DNA of 64,000 nt, taken from Streptomyces griseus (GTDB lineage: Bacteria; Actinomycetota; Actinomycetes; Streptomycetales; Streptomycetaceae). The notes beneath the pieces are model-generated. The model saw nothing but the letters and a program-made list of their open reading frames with translations, searched no databases and was not told the origin of the DNA. Numbering within the stretch: position 1 is the first letter of the stretch; every line of letters begins with the position of its first letter. Position numbers and translations under genes: made by a program. The stretch spans positions 235,032 through 299,031 of the forward strand of contig NZ_MDKB01000006.1 in NCBI RefSeq assembly GCF_001715295.1, given 5' to 3'. Positions 34,398 through 42,163 of the stretch are shown here, piece by piece.

Positions 34398-35582
34398 TCA
34401 GCCGGCCCCGGGGCGGCCGTGCCAGTCCAGGCACAGGACCAGGGCGTCGTCCAGCGCCGGACTGCTGCCGCGATGCCCCAGCAACGTGTCCAGCACCACG
34501 GTCGGAACCTGGGACGCCGGCAGCAGCCGTGTGTCGGTCATCACCCTGGACAGCGCGCGCAGGCTGTACCTCTCCCCCGCCGGTGACAGCACGTCGTACA
34601 CCCCGTCACTCAGGAAGAGCAGCCGGTCGCCGGGCTCGACGGTGAAGTCCTGCACCGTGTACACCGTGTCCTGGAACATCCCCAGGGGCATCTGGGCCTC
34701 CAGTTCGACGGCCTCGACGGCCCCTGCCCGCAGCCTCCAGATGCGGGGCGATCCCGCGTCGATGATCTGCACATGCCCGGTGGGCAGATGGAAGCGGAGC
34801 AGCAGCGCGGCCAGGAACCGCTCCCCGTGGTGCTGGCCGAAGACCGCCTGGTCGGCCAGGTACGCCTGGTCGGCCAGGCTCAGCCCGGCCCGGCGGGCGT
34901 TGCGCAGTGCGCTCACGGCCAGGTTGGTGAGCATCGCCGCGTCTATGCCCTCGCCCATCCCGTTGTTGACGGTGAGGATGAGTTCGTCGGCCGACGCGGA
35001 CCAGTCGAAGCTGTCGCCGTGGATGTCGTAGGCGGGCTCCAGCTGAGCACCGATGGCGTACTCCGGGCGGGAGCACGACCGCCCCGGCAGGAGCTGCCAC
35101 TGCATCTCGGCGGCGAGGGTCAGCCGTTCCACCCTCCGGGCCCGGAGGAAGACGTCGGTGTCCCGCTCCGCGACGACGACCTCGTGGGCGAGCGCGTCCG
35201 CGCAGGCCTGCAGCTCGTCCAGCTCCCGGGCGCCGGGGCCCTCGTCCCCCCGGTCGGGGAGGGTGACACTCAGCACACCCATCCGGTCGCCGCGGACACT
35301 GACCGGCAGGTAGACGGTCGTGGTCGCGCCCGCCGGGTCGCGCTCGCAGTGCGCGCGCTGGGCCCCGAAGGCCCGGCCCGGCGCGCCGACGCGCACCGGC
35401 AACGCGTCGCGGGTGTGCGGCAGATCACTTATGGGCTGCAACCGGGACATCGCGTAGTCGGCCATGAGCAGCTCCACGGCCACCGCCTGGAACCGCAGCC
35501 CGAGATGGGTCCGGAGCGCCTCGAGGATCTGGTGCGGCGCGGCCTCACGCAGCTCGCGTTCGACCGCGCTGGGTCTCTCCAC
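34398..35582 (-). CDS. GAF-SpoIIE PP2C-like phosphatase with atypical metal motif
   Basis: About 394 residues. A GAF-type sensory domain (about 15-165, with TTTVYLPVSVRGDRMGVLSV) leads into a SpoIIE-like domain. The first metal motif is HGDSFDWS, but the second reads VNNGMGEGIDAA where active PP2Cs have GDV-x-G-K/H-G, so one acidic ligand is replaced by Asn. LFLSDGVYDV and LDDALVLCL are kept. It may be weakly active, use altered metals, or act as a pseudophosphatase. The GTG start follows AGGA. It is divergent from a MarR gene. Confidence 0.83.
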   Translation of the reverse strand: MERPSAVERELREAAPHQILEALRTHLGLRFQAVAVELLMADYAMSRLQPISDLPHTRDALPVRVGAPGRAFGAQRAHCERDPAGATTTVYLPVSVRGDRMGVLSVTLPDRGDEGPGARELDELQACADALAHEVVVAERDTDVFLRARRVERLTLAAEMQWQLLPGRSCSRPEYAIGAQLEPAYDIHGDSFDWSASADELILTVNNGMGEGIDAAMLTNLAVSALRNARRAGLSLADQAYLADQAVFGQHHGERFLAALLLRFHLPTGHVQIIDAGSPRIWRLRAGAVEAVELEAQMPLGMFQDTVYTVQDFTVEPGDRLLFLSDGVYDVLSPAGERYSLRALSRVMTDTRLLPASQVPTVVLDTLLGHRGSSPALDDALVLCLDWHGRPGAG

Positions 35583-35679
35583 TTGTACACGTCCTGCTTT
35601 CGTTGGCTTATCGTCGAATCTGCGACTGCTCGCACCGGTCGGCCACCACGGTCGGCAGAGGCTCACTCGGGAGTGTCAC

Positions 35680-36180
35680 ATGTGTGAGGATTCCATCCCC
35701 GCGGCCCGGGACGTATCTGCCGGCGCTCCGGAGGCCGTCATGCTTCTGGAAATGATCGAGATCGCCTGGGAGCGCGGCAGGGACGCCTTCGACACCGCAC
35801 CCGTGTCACCGACCCAGACCCGCGTGCTGTACGCCGTCGAACGGGAACCGGGCATCAACATGCGCAGCCTGGGACGGCACCTCGCGATGGCCGCACCCTC
35901 GGTGAGCCGGCTGTGCGACCGGCTCCAGGCCGCCGGATTCCTCCATCGGTCGCCGCGGGCCGAGGACCGCCGCGAGATACAGCTGCGGCTCACCGAGGCG
36001 GGCGCGGTCCACCTGCGCACGCTCCGGCTCCGCCGCGCGGAGTTCCTGCGGCTGACCATGGACGGCATGACCCCGGCCGACCGCCGCGCGCTGGCCGTCG
36101 GTCTCTCGGCGTTCTGCGCCGCGATCGGCGGTCCGCCGCGGACGGTGGACCGGCCGTACGAACGCCGGCACAGCGCGTAG
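35680..36180 (+). CDS. MarR family transcriptional regulator
   Basis: A 166-residue winged-helix protein. The HTH reads PTQTRVLYAVEREPGINMRS then LGRHLAMAAPSVSRLCDRLQ, and the wing is AAGFLHRSPRAEDRREIQLR. The ATG (MCEDSIPAARD) has GGGAG seven bases upstream. It is divergent from the GAF-PP2C gene with a 97-bp shared promoter region, so it may control the phosphatase. Whether it belongs functionally to the partner-switch block is inferred from position only. Confidence 0.85.
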   Translation: MCEDSIPAARDVSAGAPEAVMLLEMIEIAWERGRDAFDTAPVSPTQTRVLYAVEREPGINMRSLGRHLAMAAPSVSRLCDRLQAAGFLHRSPRAEDRREIQLRLTEAGAVHLRTLRLRRAEFLRLTMDGMTPADRRALAVGLSAFCAAIGGPPRTVDRPYERRHSA

Positions 36181-36240
36181 CCCGGATCCCGCACCGGCCC
36201 CTGGCCCCGGCGGCCACGCCCGTCCGCGCCCGAGGGGCGT

Positions 36241-36278
36241 CCCGCGCTGCACGGCGGGCGCGCGACGACAGCTACGGC
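36241..36278. repeat. 38-bp intergenic repeat, copy 2
   Basis: This is the second copy of the element at 8869-8906 (36 of 38 identical). It lies in the 334-bp gap between the MarR and Mut7-C genes. Apart from this repeat the gap holds nothing recognisable. Orientation relative to neighbouring transcription differs between the two copies. Confidence 0.7.
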
Positions 36279-36514
36279 ACCTCGCCGCCCTGTCGGAACA
36301 TCCCCATACATCCCGTTCACGTCCACATACGTCCGTATGCCGTCGCCCCTCCGCCGTGCGACGCACCGCATCCGACGCGGCGCGCTGATCCACCGGGGCT
36401 GCGGGACAACCCTCGGGCCCCGTGGCGACGGCCGGCTCCGAACGTCCTCTCTCCGCCGGGGCGGAGCGCGTCCCCGGCCTCTCCCCCCAGCCCGCGCAGT
36501 GGCATCCTGACCGG

Positions 36515-37267
36515 GTGAACGGACCCGAGATCGCCTTCGAAGTGGCCCCCGAACTGCGGCTCTTCGTCGCCCACGAGCGCCGCCGGGGGCGCACCACCGT
36601 CGTCACCGACGGATCCTCGACCCTGGGACACGTCGTGGAGTCCCTCGGGATCCCGCTCACCGAGGCCGGGCAGCTCCTCGTCGACGGCATGCCGGTCCCC
36701 GCCTCCCACATCCCGCAGGCGGGCGAGCGGATCGAGGTGCGCGCCGTGCGGCGCCCGCAGGAAGTCCCCGGCGCGCCCCTGCGCTTTCTGCTCGACGTCC
36801 ATCTGGGCACGCTGGCCCGCCGGTTGCGCCTGCTCGGCGTGGACGCGGCGTACGGGAGCACGGACATCGGAGACCCCGCGCTCGCGGCCCTCTCGGCGAA
36901 GGAGCGGCGGGTGCTGCTCTCCCGCGACCGGGGACTGCTCCGGCGCAGGGAGATCTGGGCGGGGGCCTACCTCTACAGCGACCGTCCCGAGGAGCAGCTG
37001 CGCGACGTGCTGAGCCGCTTCGCCCCGCCGCTCGCTCCCTGGACCCGCTGCACCGCCTGCAACGGGGAGCTCACGGAGGCGGACAAGGACTCCGTGAGCG
37101 GCCTGCTGGAGCAGGGCACCCAGCGGACCTACGACGTGTTCGCGCAGTGCACCGCCTGCGGCCGGGTCTACTGGCGGGGCGCCCACCACAGCCGTCTGGA
37201 GACCATCGTGGCGGAGGCGGTGCGCGAGTTCGGCGGCACGGGGAGCGGGGCCGGGCCCGCCCTCTGA
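36515..37267 (+). CDS. Mut7-C RNase domain protein with N-terminal ubiquitin-like domain
   Basis: About 250 residues. The N-terminal 80 residues have a beta-grasp/ubiquitin-like pattern (VAPELRLFVAHERRRGRTTV through GERIEVRAVR). A Mut7-C PIN-like nuclease domain follows: FLLDVHLGTLARRLRLLGVD with the first aspartate, then LLSRDRGLLRR. A zinc ribbon is formed by CTACNGEL and FAQCTACGRVYW. This fusion is widespread in bacteria and is proposed to process RNA. The GTG (MNGPEIAFEV) is chosen for conservation; a start 31 codons upstream is possible. Confidence 0.85.
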   Translation: MNGPEIAFEVAPELRLFVAHERRRGRTTVVTDGSSTLGHVVESLGIPLTEAGQLLVDGMPVPASHIPQAGERIEVRAVRRPQEVPGAPLRFLLDVHLGTLARRLRLLGVDAAYGSTDIGDPALAALSAKERRVLLSRDRGLLRRREIWAGAYLYSDRPEEQLRDVLSRFAPPLAPWTRCTACNGELTEADKDSVSGLLEQGTQRTYDVFAQCTACGRVYWRGAHHSRLETIVAEAVREFGGTGSGAGPAL

Positions 37268-37336
37268 GGCCCGGACCCGGGCGGAGTGGTCACGCCGCCC
37301 TGCCGTCACACGCGCACGGCCCACGATCCGGCTCCG

Positions 37337-37350
37337 GTTCCACGTGAAAC
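37337..37350. promoter_or_regulatory. parS-like site (one mismatch to consensus)
   Basis: GTTCCACGTGAAAC matches the ParB-binding parS palindrome GTTTCACGTGAAAC at 13 of 14 positions, lying 9 bp before the YnfA start. Streptomyces carries many parS sites, some degenerate and away from oriC. The alternative is a chance match or a regulator site for the YnfA gene. Confidence 0.55.
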
Positions 37351-37359
37351 GCTGGTCCC

Positions 37360-37695
37360 ATGCTCGTAGCCCGCTCCGTCGCCCTGTTCGCCGTCGCCGC
37401 GCTCTTCGAGATCGGGGGTGCCTGGCTCGTGTGGCAGGGCGTCCGCGAGCACCGCGGCTGGATCTGGATCGGCGCGGGCGTCCTCGCGCTCGGCGCGTAC
37501 GGCTTCGTGGCCACGCTCCAGCCGGACGGCGAGTTCGGCCGCATCCTCGCCGCGTACGGCGGGGTGTTCGTCGCCGGGTCGATCGCCTGGGGCATGGCCG
37601 CCGACGGTTACCGCCCGGACCGGTGGGACGTCATCGGCGCGCTGGTCTGCCTGGCCGGCATGGCACTCATCATGTACGCGCCCCGCAACCACTGA
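37360..37695 (+). CDS. YnfA family membrane protein (UPF0060)
   Basis: A 111-residue protein with four transmembrane helices, beginning MLVARSVALFAVAALFEIGG and including AWLVWQGVREHRGWIWIGAG and PDRWDVIGALVCLAGMALIM. It is a typical full-length member of the YnfA family, distantly related to small multidrug resistance proteins; some homologues export toxic cations or dyes. No ribosome binding site is evident between the parS-like site and the ATG, so a leaderless transcript is possible. Confidence 0.92.
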   Translation: MLVARSVALFAVAALFEIGGAWLVWQGVREHRGWIWIGAGVLALGAYGFVATLQPDGEFGRILAAYGGVFVAGSIAWGMAADGYRPDRWDVIGALVCLAGMALIMYAPRNH

Positions 37696-37786
37696 GACCC
37701 GGCCGGACGTCACCGGCCGACGGCCCCGCGTCCGGACGGCCTGCCTATCCTTGGCCCGTACCGATCAGCTGTCCGAGGAGTTCGCC

Positions 37787-38545
37787 ATGGCCGCCACCCC
37801 CATCGCCGTCGTCACCGGCGCGAGCAGCGGCATCGGTGCCGCCACCGCCCGGCAGCTGGCCGCCGCCGGTTACCGCGTGGTGCTCACCGCCCGCCGCAAG
37901 GACCGCATCGAGGCGCTGGCCGCCGAGCTCACCGAGGCGGGCCACCAGGCGACGGCCTACGCGCTGGACGTCACCGACCGCGCGGCCGTCGACGAGTTCG
38001 CCACCGCGTTCCGCTCCCTGGCCGTCCTCGTCAACAACGCGGGCGGTGCGCTGGGCGCCGATCCGGTGGCGAGCGGGGATCCCGCCGACTGGCGCCGGAT
38101 GTACGAGACCAACGTCATCGGCACCCTCCACGTCACCCAGGCGCTGCTCCCCGCCCTCACCGCGAGCGGCGACGGCACGGTCGTGATCCTCTCCTCCACC
38201 GCCGCGCTCTCCACGTACGAGGGCGGCGGCGGCTACGTCGCCGCGAAGCACGGAGAGCACGTCCTGGCCGAGACCCTGCGCCTGGAGATCGTCGGCACCC
38301 CGGTCCGGGTGATCGAGGTCGCCCCCGGCATGGTCCGGACCGAGGAGTTCGCCACGACCCGCTTCCGCGGTGACACCGAGAAGGCGGCCCAGGTCTACGC
38401 GGGCGTCGACGCCCCGCTCACCGCCGACGACGTGGCCGACACGATCCGCTGGGCCGTCACCCGTCCCAGCCACGTCAACATCGACCTGCTGGTCGTCCGC
38501 CCCCGCGCCCAGGCCTCCAACTCCAAGGTCCACCGCACCCTCTGA
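37787..38545 (+). CDS. SDR family NAD(P)-dependent oxidoreductase
   Basis: A 252-residue classical short-chain dehydrogenase. The cofactor motif is VVTGASSGIGAATARQLAAA, followed by NNAGGALG, the catalytic Ser in VVILSSTAALSTYEGGGGY, and Tyr-x3-Lys in YVAAKHGEHVLAETL. RRKDR after strand 2 suggests NADPH preference. GAGGAG precedes the ATG. Its substrate is unknown. It is followed by a 38-bp perfect palindrome before the convergent rtcB gene. Confidence 0.9.
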   Translation: MAATPIAVVTGASSGIGAATARQLAAAGYRVVLTARRKDRIEALAAELTEAGHQATAYALDVTDRAAVDEFATAFRSLAVLVNNAGGALGADPVASGDPADWRRMYETNVIGTLHVTQALLPALTASGDGTVVILSSTAALSTYEGGGGYVAAKHGEHVLAETLRLEIVGTPVRVIEVAPGMVRTEEFATTRFRGDTEKAAQVYAGVDAPLTADDVADTIRWAVTRPSHVNIDLLVVRPRAQASNSKVHRTL

Positions 38546-38555
38546 CCTCCGACGG

Positions 38556-38593
38556 CGTCCGGCCCCGGACCGCATGCGGTCCGGGGCCGGACG
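38556..38593. terminator. Bidirectional terminator, 38-bp perfect palindrome
   Basis: A perfect palindrome with 19-bp arms and no spacer, centred on GCATGC, lies 10 bp after the SDR stop and 29 bp before the convergent rtcB stop. On RNA the centre would open to form the loop. Confidence 0.9.
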
Positions 38594-38622
38594 GGACGGG
38601 GCGGACGGGGCGGCGGGCGGTC

Positions 38623-39816
38623 TCAGCCCTTCACGCAGACGACCTGCCTGAGCTTGGCGACGACCTCGACCAGGTCCCGCTGCTGGTCGATGACCTGCTC
38701 GATCGGCTTGTACGCGGCCGGGATCTCGTCCACCACACCCGAGTCCTTGCGGCACTCCACACCCCGGGTCTGCTCCTCCAGGTCCTTGGTCGAGAACCTC
38801 CGCTTCGCGGCGTTCCGGCTCATCCGGCGCCCGGCCCCGTGCGAGGCGGAGTTGAACGACTTCGCGTTCCCCAGGCCCTTCACGATGTACGAACCGGTCC
38901 CCATGGAGCCCGGGATGATGCCGAGGTCCCCGGAACCCGCCCGGATCGCCCCCTTCCGGGTGACCAGCAGGTCCATGCCGTCGTAGCGCTCCTCCGCGAC
39001 GTAGTTGTGGTGGCAGGAGATGACCGGCTCGAAGGTGACCTTCGCCTTCCTGAACTCCTTGCGGACCACGTCCTGGAAGAGACCCATCATGATCGACCGG
39101 TTGTACCTGGCGTACTCCTGTGCCCAGAAGAGGTCGTTGCGGTACGCCGCCATCTGGGGGGTGTCGGCGATGAACACCGCCAGATCGCGGTCGACGAGGC
39201 CCTGGTTGTGGGGGAGCTTCTGAGCCTGCCCGATGTGGAAGTCGGCGAGTTCCTTGCCGATGTTCCGGGACCCGGAGTGCAGCATCAGCCACACGGCCCC
39301 CGCCTCGTCGAGGCAGAACTCGATGAAGTGATTACCGCTTCCGAGCGTCCCCATCTGCTTCGTGGCGCGCTCCTGCCGGAATTTGACCGCGTCGGCGACT
39401 CCGTCGAACCGCGACCAGAAGTCGTCCCAGCCGGAGGTCGGAAACCCGTGCAGCCTGCCCGGATCCACCATGTCGTCGTGCATCCCGCGGCCCACCGGGA
39501 TCGCCTGCTCGATCTTCGACCGGAGCCGCGACAGATCACCCGGCAGGTCGTTCGCCGTCAGCGACGTCTTCACCGCCGACATCCCGCACCCGATGTCCAC
39601 ACCCACCGCCGCCGGGCAGACGGCGCCGTGCATGGCGATCACCGAGCCGACCGTCGCGCCCTTGCCGAAGTGGACGTCCGGCATGACGGCGAGGCCCTTG
39701 ATCCAGGGCAGCGTGGCCACGTTCCGCAGCTGCCCCATCGCGGCGTCCTCCACCGAGGCCGGGTCCGCCCACATACGGATGGGTACGTTCGCGCCCGGCA
39801 CCTCTACATACGACAT
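38623..39816 (-). CDS. rtcB: RNA-splicing ligase RtcB
   Basis: A 397-residue RtcB, which joins 2',3'-cyclic phosphate or 3'-phosphate to 5'-OH RNA ends using GTP and Mn2+. Metal-binding residues are visible in GVDIGCGMSAVKT (Asp, Cys), GTLGSGNHFIEF (Asn/His), HSGSRNIGKELADFH and VISCHHNYVAEE, and the GMP-accepting histidine in KSFNSASHGAGRRMSR. The ATG has GGGGAG upstream. No RtcA, archease or RNA-repair partners are nearby. It may function in RNA repair after toxin or stress damage. Confidence 0.95.
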   Translation of the reverse strand: MSYVEVPGANVPIRMWADPASVEDAAMGQLRNVATLPWIKGLAVMPDVHFGKGATVGSVIAMHGAVCPAAVGVDIGCGMSAVKTSLTANDLPGDLSRLRSKIEQAIPVGRGMHDDMVDPGRLHGFPTSGWDDFWSRFDGVADAVKFRQERATKQMGTLGSGNHFIEFCLDEAGAVWLMLHSGSRNIGKELADFHIGQAQKLPHNQGLVDRDLAVFIADTPQMAAYRNDLFWAQEYARYNRSIMMGLFQDVVRKEFRKAKVTFEPVISCHHNYVAEERYDGMDLLVTRKGAIRAGSGDLGIIPGSMGTGSYIVKGLGNAKSFNSASHGAGRRMSRNAAKRRFSTKDLEEQTRGVECRKDSGVVDEIPAAYKPIEQVIDQQRDLVEVVAKLRQVVCVKG

Positions 39817-39875
39817 AACTCCCCGATTCCCCCGGAAAAGACTGAAGCGCAAAACCGGTGCCAAGGTCGGCATAT

Positions 39876-39889
39876 CGGTCGGCCGACCG
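39876..39889. promoter_or_regulatory. Palindrome in the rtcB/lipoprotein divergent region
   Basis: CGGTCGGCCGACCG is a perfect 14-bp palindrome between the divergent rtcB and lipoprotein starts. A second small dyad (ACACA/TGTGT) lies about 30 bp on. Either could be an operator; no regulator is adjacent. Confidence 0.4.
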
Positions 39890-39979
39890 GCATTCACAGC
39901 GGCGCGTGCGATACACATTGTGTCCATCGGCCGCCATCGGGCGGCAACCTGTTTTCCGTACCGAAGGGAGCCTGGGATC

Positions 39980-40834
39980 GTGCGACACATGGCGTACGTA
40001 CCCGGCGTCGCGCTGCTCGCAGCGCTCGTCGCCGGCTGCAGCGCCGGTTCCGACGCCGACGACACCCGCGCCGACAGCAAAGCCGGCAGCCCGACGGTCT
40101 CGGCCGCACCTCCCGGCAAGTACCGGACACTGCCCGAATCCTGCCGCGCCGTGCCCCGCTCCACCCTCAGGGACCTGCTGCCGGGCGCCGCCGAACTGCC
40201 CGAGGAACAGCAGGAGAAGGTGTACGAGGGCACCGCCACCGTCACCTACGACACCGACCGCAAGGTCGGCTGCCGCTGGAAGTCGGACGCCCCGGACGCC
40301 TCCCGGAACCTCTCCATCGACTTCGAGCGTGTGGTGTCCTACGACCCCGCGGTGAGCGACGACGACCGCGCCCGCGAGGTGTACGCCGCCCAGGAGGACG
40401 CCGCAGACCTGCCGGCGGCGTCCGGCACCACGGACGTCGCCTCCGGCACCCCCGGCCCGCCCGCCTCCGGCTCTCCGGGCGGCCCGGCCTCCGCCACCCC
40501 CTCCGCGAAACCGTCCGGTGACGCCGGGAACGACGCGGGCTCCGACAGCAGCACCGACCCCGGCGACGCCACCGGCACCGGTCCGGACGAGGAACTCCGG
40601 CCCCGGCTGCTCGACGGTCTCGGGGACGCCGCGTTCCTCGACGACGTACTCACCCGGGCCGGATCGACGGCCCAGCACCGCACCGTGAGCGTGGTATTCC
40701 GCACATCGAACGTCATCGTCACCGTCCTGTACAGCGAGCAGCCCGCCGTCGTCGCCAAGGTGCCCGACAGCAGGGAACTGCAGGACAAGGCCCAGGCCCT
40801 GGCCCGGAGACTGGCGGACACCCTCAACGAGTGA
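39980..40834 (+). CDS. DUF3558-like lipoprotein
   Basis: A 284-residue predicted lipoprotein: signal peptide MAYVPGVALLAALVAGCSAG with lipobox VAGC. The early conserved region YRTLPESCRAVPRSTLRDLL contains a cysteine pairing with that in KVGCRWKS. A Pro/Ser/Gly/Asp-rich insertion of about 60 residues precedes a C-terminal globular part ending LARRLADTLNE. It resembles the next gene product in layout (lipobox, Y-x-x-L-P-x-x-C, internal Cys-x-W), so the pair is probably an ancient tandem duplication. The GTG start has AAGGGAG upstream. Function is unknown. Confidence 0.78.
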   Translation: MRHMAYVPGVALLAALVAGCSAGSDADDTRADSKAGSPTVSAAPPGKYRTLPESCRAVPRSTLRDLLPGAAELPEEQQEKVYEGTATVTYDTDRKVGCRWKSDAPDASRNLSIDFERVVSYDPAVSDDDRAREVYAAQEDAADLPAASGTTDVASGTPGPPASGSPGGPASATPSAKPSGDAGNDAGSDSSTDPGDATGTGPDEELRPRLLDGLGDAAFLDDVLTRAGSTAQHRTVSVVFRTSNVIVTVLYSEQPAVVAKVPDSRELQDKAQALARRLADTLNE

Positions 40835-41124
40835 CCGGCACGGAACCGGCCCCGGCAGGGGATCCGTCACACACCCCGGACCCCTGCCCGGGGCGCCGCG
40901 CCGCCACCGTCCGTCGTACCGTGGCCGTCCGGAGCACCGGGTCCCGGCCGCTCCGGCCGACCGAAGCCCGACGAGATCAGACACGCCGACCGACCTACGA
41001 CACGACGGCCACACCGGCCGATCCGCAGCAGGAGCTCCCCCGGCGGGAGTGCCCCGCAGCCGGAACGACGCACAGCCGACCGCCCGCACGACCGAGACCG
41101 CCGTACCGCCCGAGTGAAGGAACC

Positions 41125-41982
41125 ATGCACCGATCAGCCCCGCGACTGTCCCGCATACTCGCCTGCGCCGCCGTACCGGTGATACTCGTCGTCGCCGGCT
41201 GTTCGTCGGACTCCGGCGACGCCAAGGACTCGGCCTCCTCCCCCGCGCCGAGCGCGACGAAGACGGAACCGACCGTCGAGGCCGCCAAGTACGCCCGCCT
41301 CCCGGACGCCTGCACGTCGATCGGCCGGAAGACGGTCGAGTCCCTGGTCCCGAAGACGAAGAACAAGGGCGGCACGCCCGGCAAGTCGAGCGACACCGCG
41401 ACCCGCGGCAGCTGCTCCTGGAACGGCCTGGACGACAACGGCGTCAAGGGCTCGCAGTACCGCTGGCTGGACGTCGGCTTCACCCGGTTCGAGTCCGACC
41501 AGTCCCTGGGCAGCGGTGCCCGGCGGGCGACGGAGGAGTACACCAAGCAGGTCGCGAAGGCGCAGGCGGCCGAGGGCGCCAAGAAGGTGGCCGCCACCGC
41601 CACCCCCGGCATCGGCGAGCAGGCCACGACCGTCACCTACGACCTCACCAAGACGGGTGAGGACTTCAAGTACGCGACCGTCCTGGCCCGTACGGGCAAC
41701 GTCGTCGTCAGCCTCACCTACAACGGTGCCGGCTACGCCGGAGCGAAGACCCCCGACGCCGGAGACATCCTGAAGGACGCCCGGAAGGCCGCCGAGGAAG
41801 CCGTCGCGGCGGTGGACGCCGCCGGTGCGCCCTCCGCCGGCACGCCTTCGGCCCCGGCCTCCCCCACGTCGTCGGCGAAGGAGTCGGACACCGCCGCCGG
41901 CAGGACGCCGGCCACGTCGTCCGGCAGGACGACGGCGAAGTCGACGGGCAAGACGTCCGTCAGGGCGACCGCGAAGTCGTAG
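41125..41982 (+). CDS. DUF3558-like lipoprotein, paralogue
   Basis: A 285-residue predicted lipoprotein with lipobox VVAGCSSD. YARLPDACTSIGRKTVESLV and GSCSWNGLDDNG match the preceding gene's conserved cysteine positions, and VGFTRFESDQ aligns with its IDFERVVSYD. The C-terminal 60 residues are Ala/Ser/Thr/Lys-rich and look disordered. The ATG with GAAGG upstream is well placed. Extracytoplasmic, role unknown. The 290-bp gap between the two paralogues shows no gene. Confidence 0.8.
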   Translation: MHRSAPRLSRILACAAVPVILVVAGCSSDSGDAKDSASSPAPSATKTEPTVEAAKYARLPDACTSIGRKTVESLVPKTKNKGGTPGKSSDTATRGSCSWNGLDDNGVKGSQYRWLDVGFTRFESDQSLGSGARRATEEYTKQVAKAQAAEGAKKVAATATPGIGEQATTVTYDLTKTGEDFKYATVLARTGNVVVSLTYNGAGYAGAKTPDAGDILKDARKAAEEAVAAVDAAGAPSAGTPSAPASPTSSAKESDTAAGRTPATSSGRTTAKSTGKTSVRATAKS

Positions 41983-42163
41983 ACCGGAGACCGCAGGGAC
42001 GCGAACACCCCTGCGCAGCGGCACTTCCACGGAGCCCGGACCGCCCTGGCGGCCCGGGCTCCGCCCCCTCCCCACGCACCACGCCTCGCATGCATGTGCC
42101 AGGCTGTGGCGCGCCGGATGCCGAAACGGGGGCCGGTCCAACGAAGTCGGGAGGGGACAGCGG

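Noticed and set aside
35583..35679. GTCG/CGAC dyad as MarR operator
   Set aside because: Only 4-bp arms, expected by chance in this GC-rich DNA.
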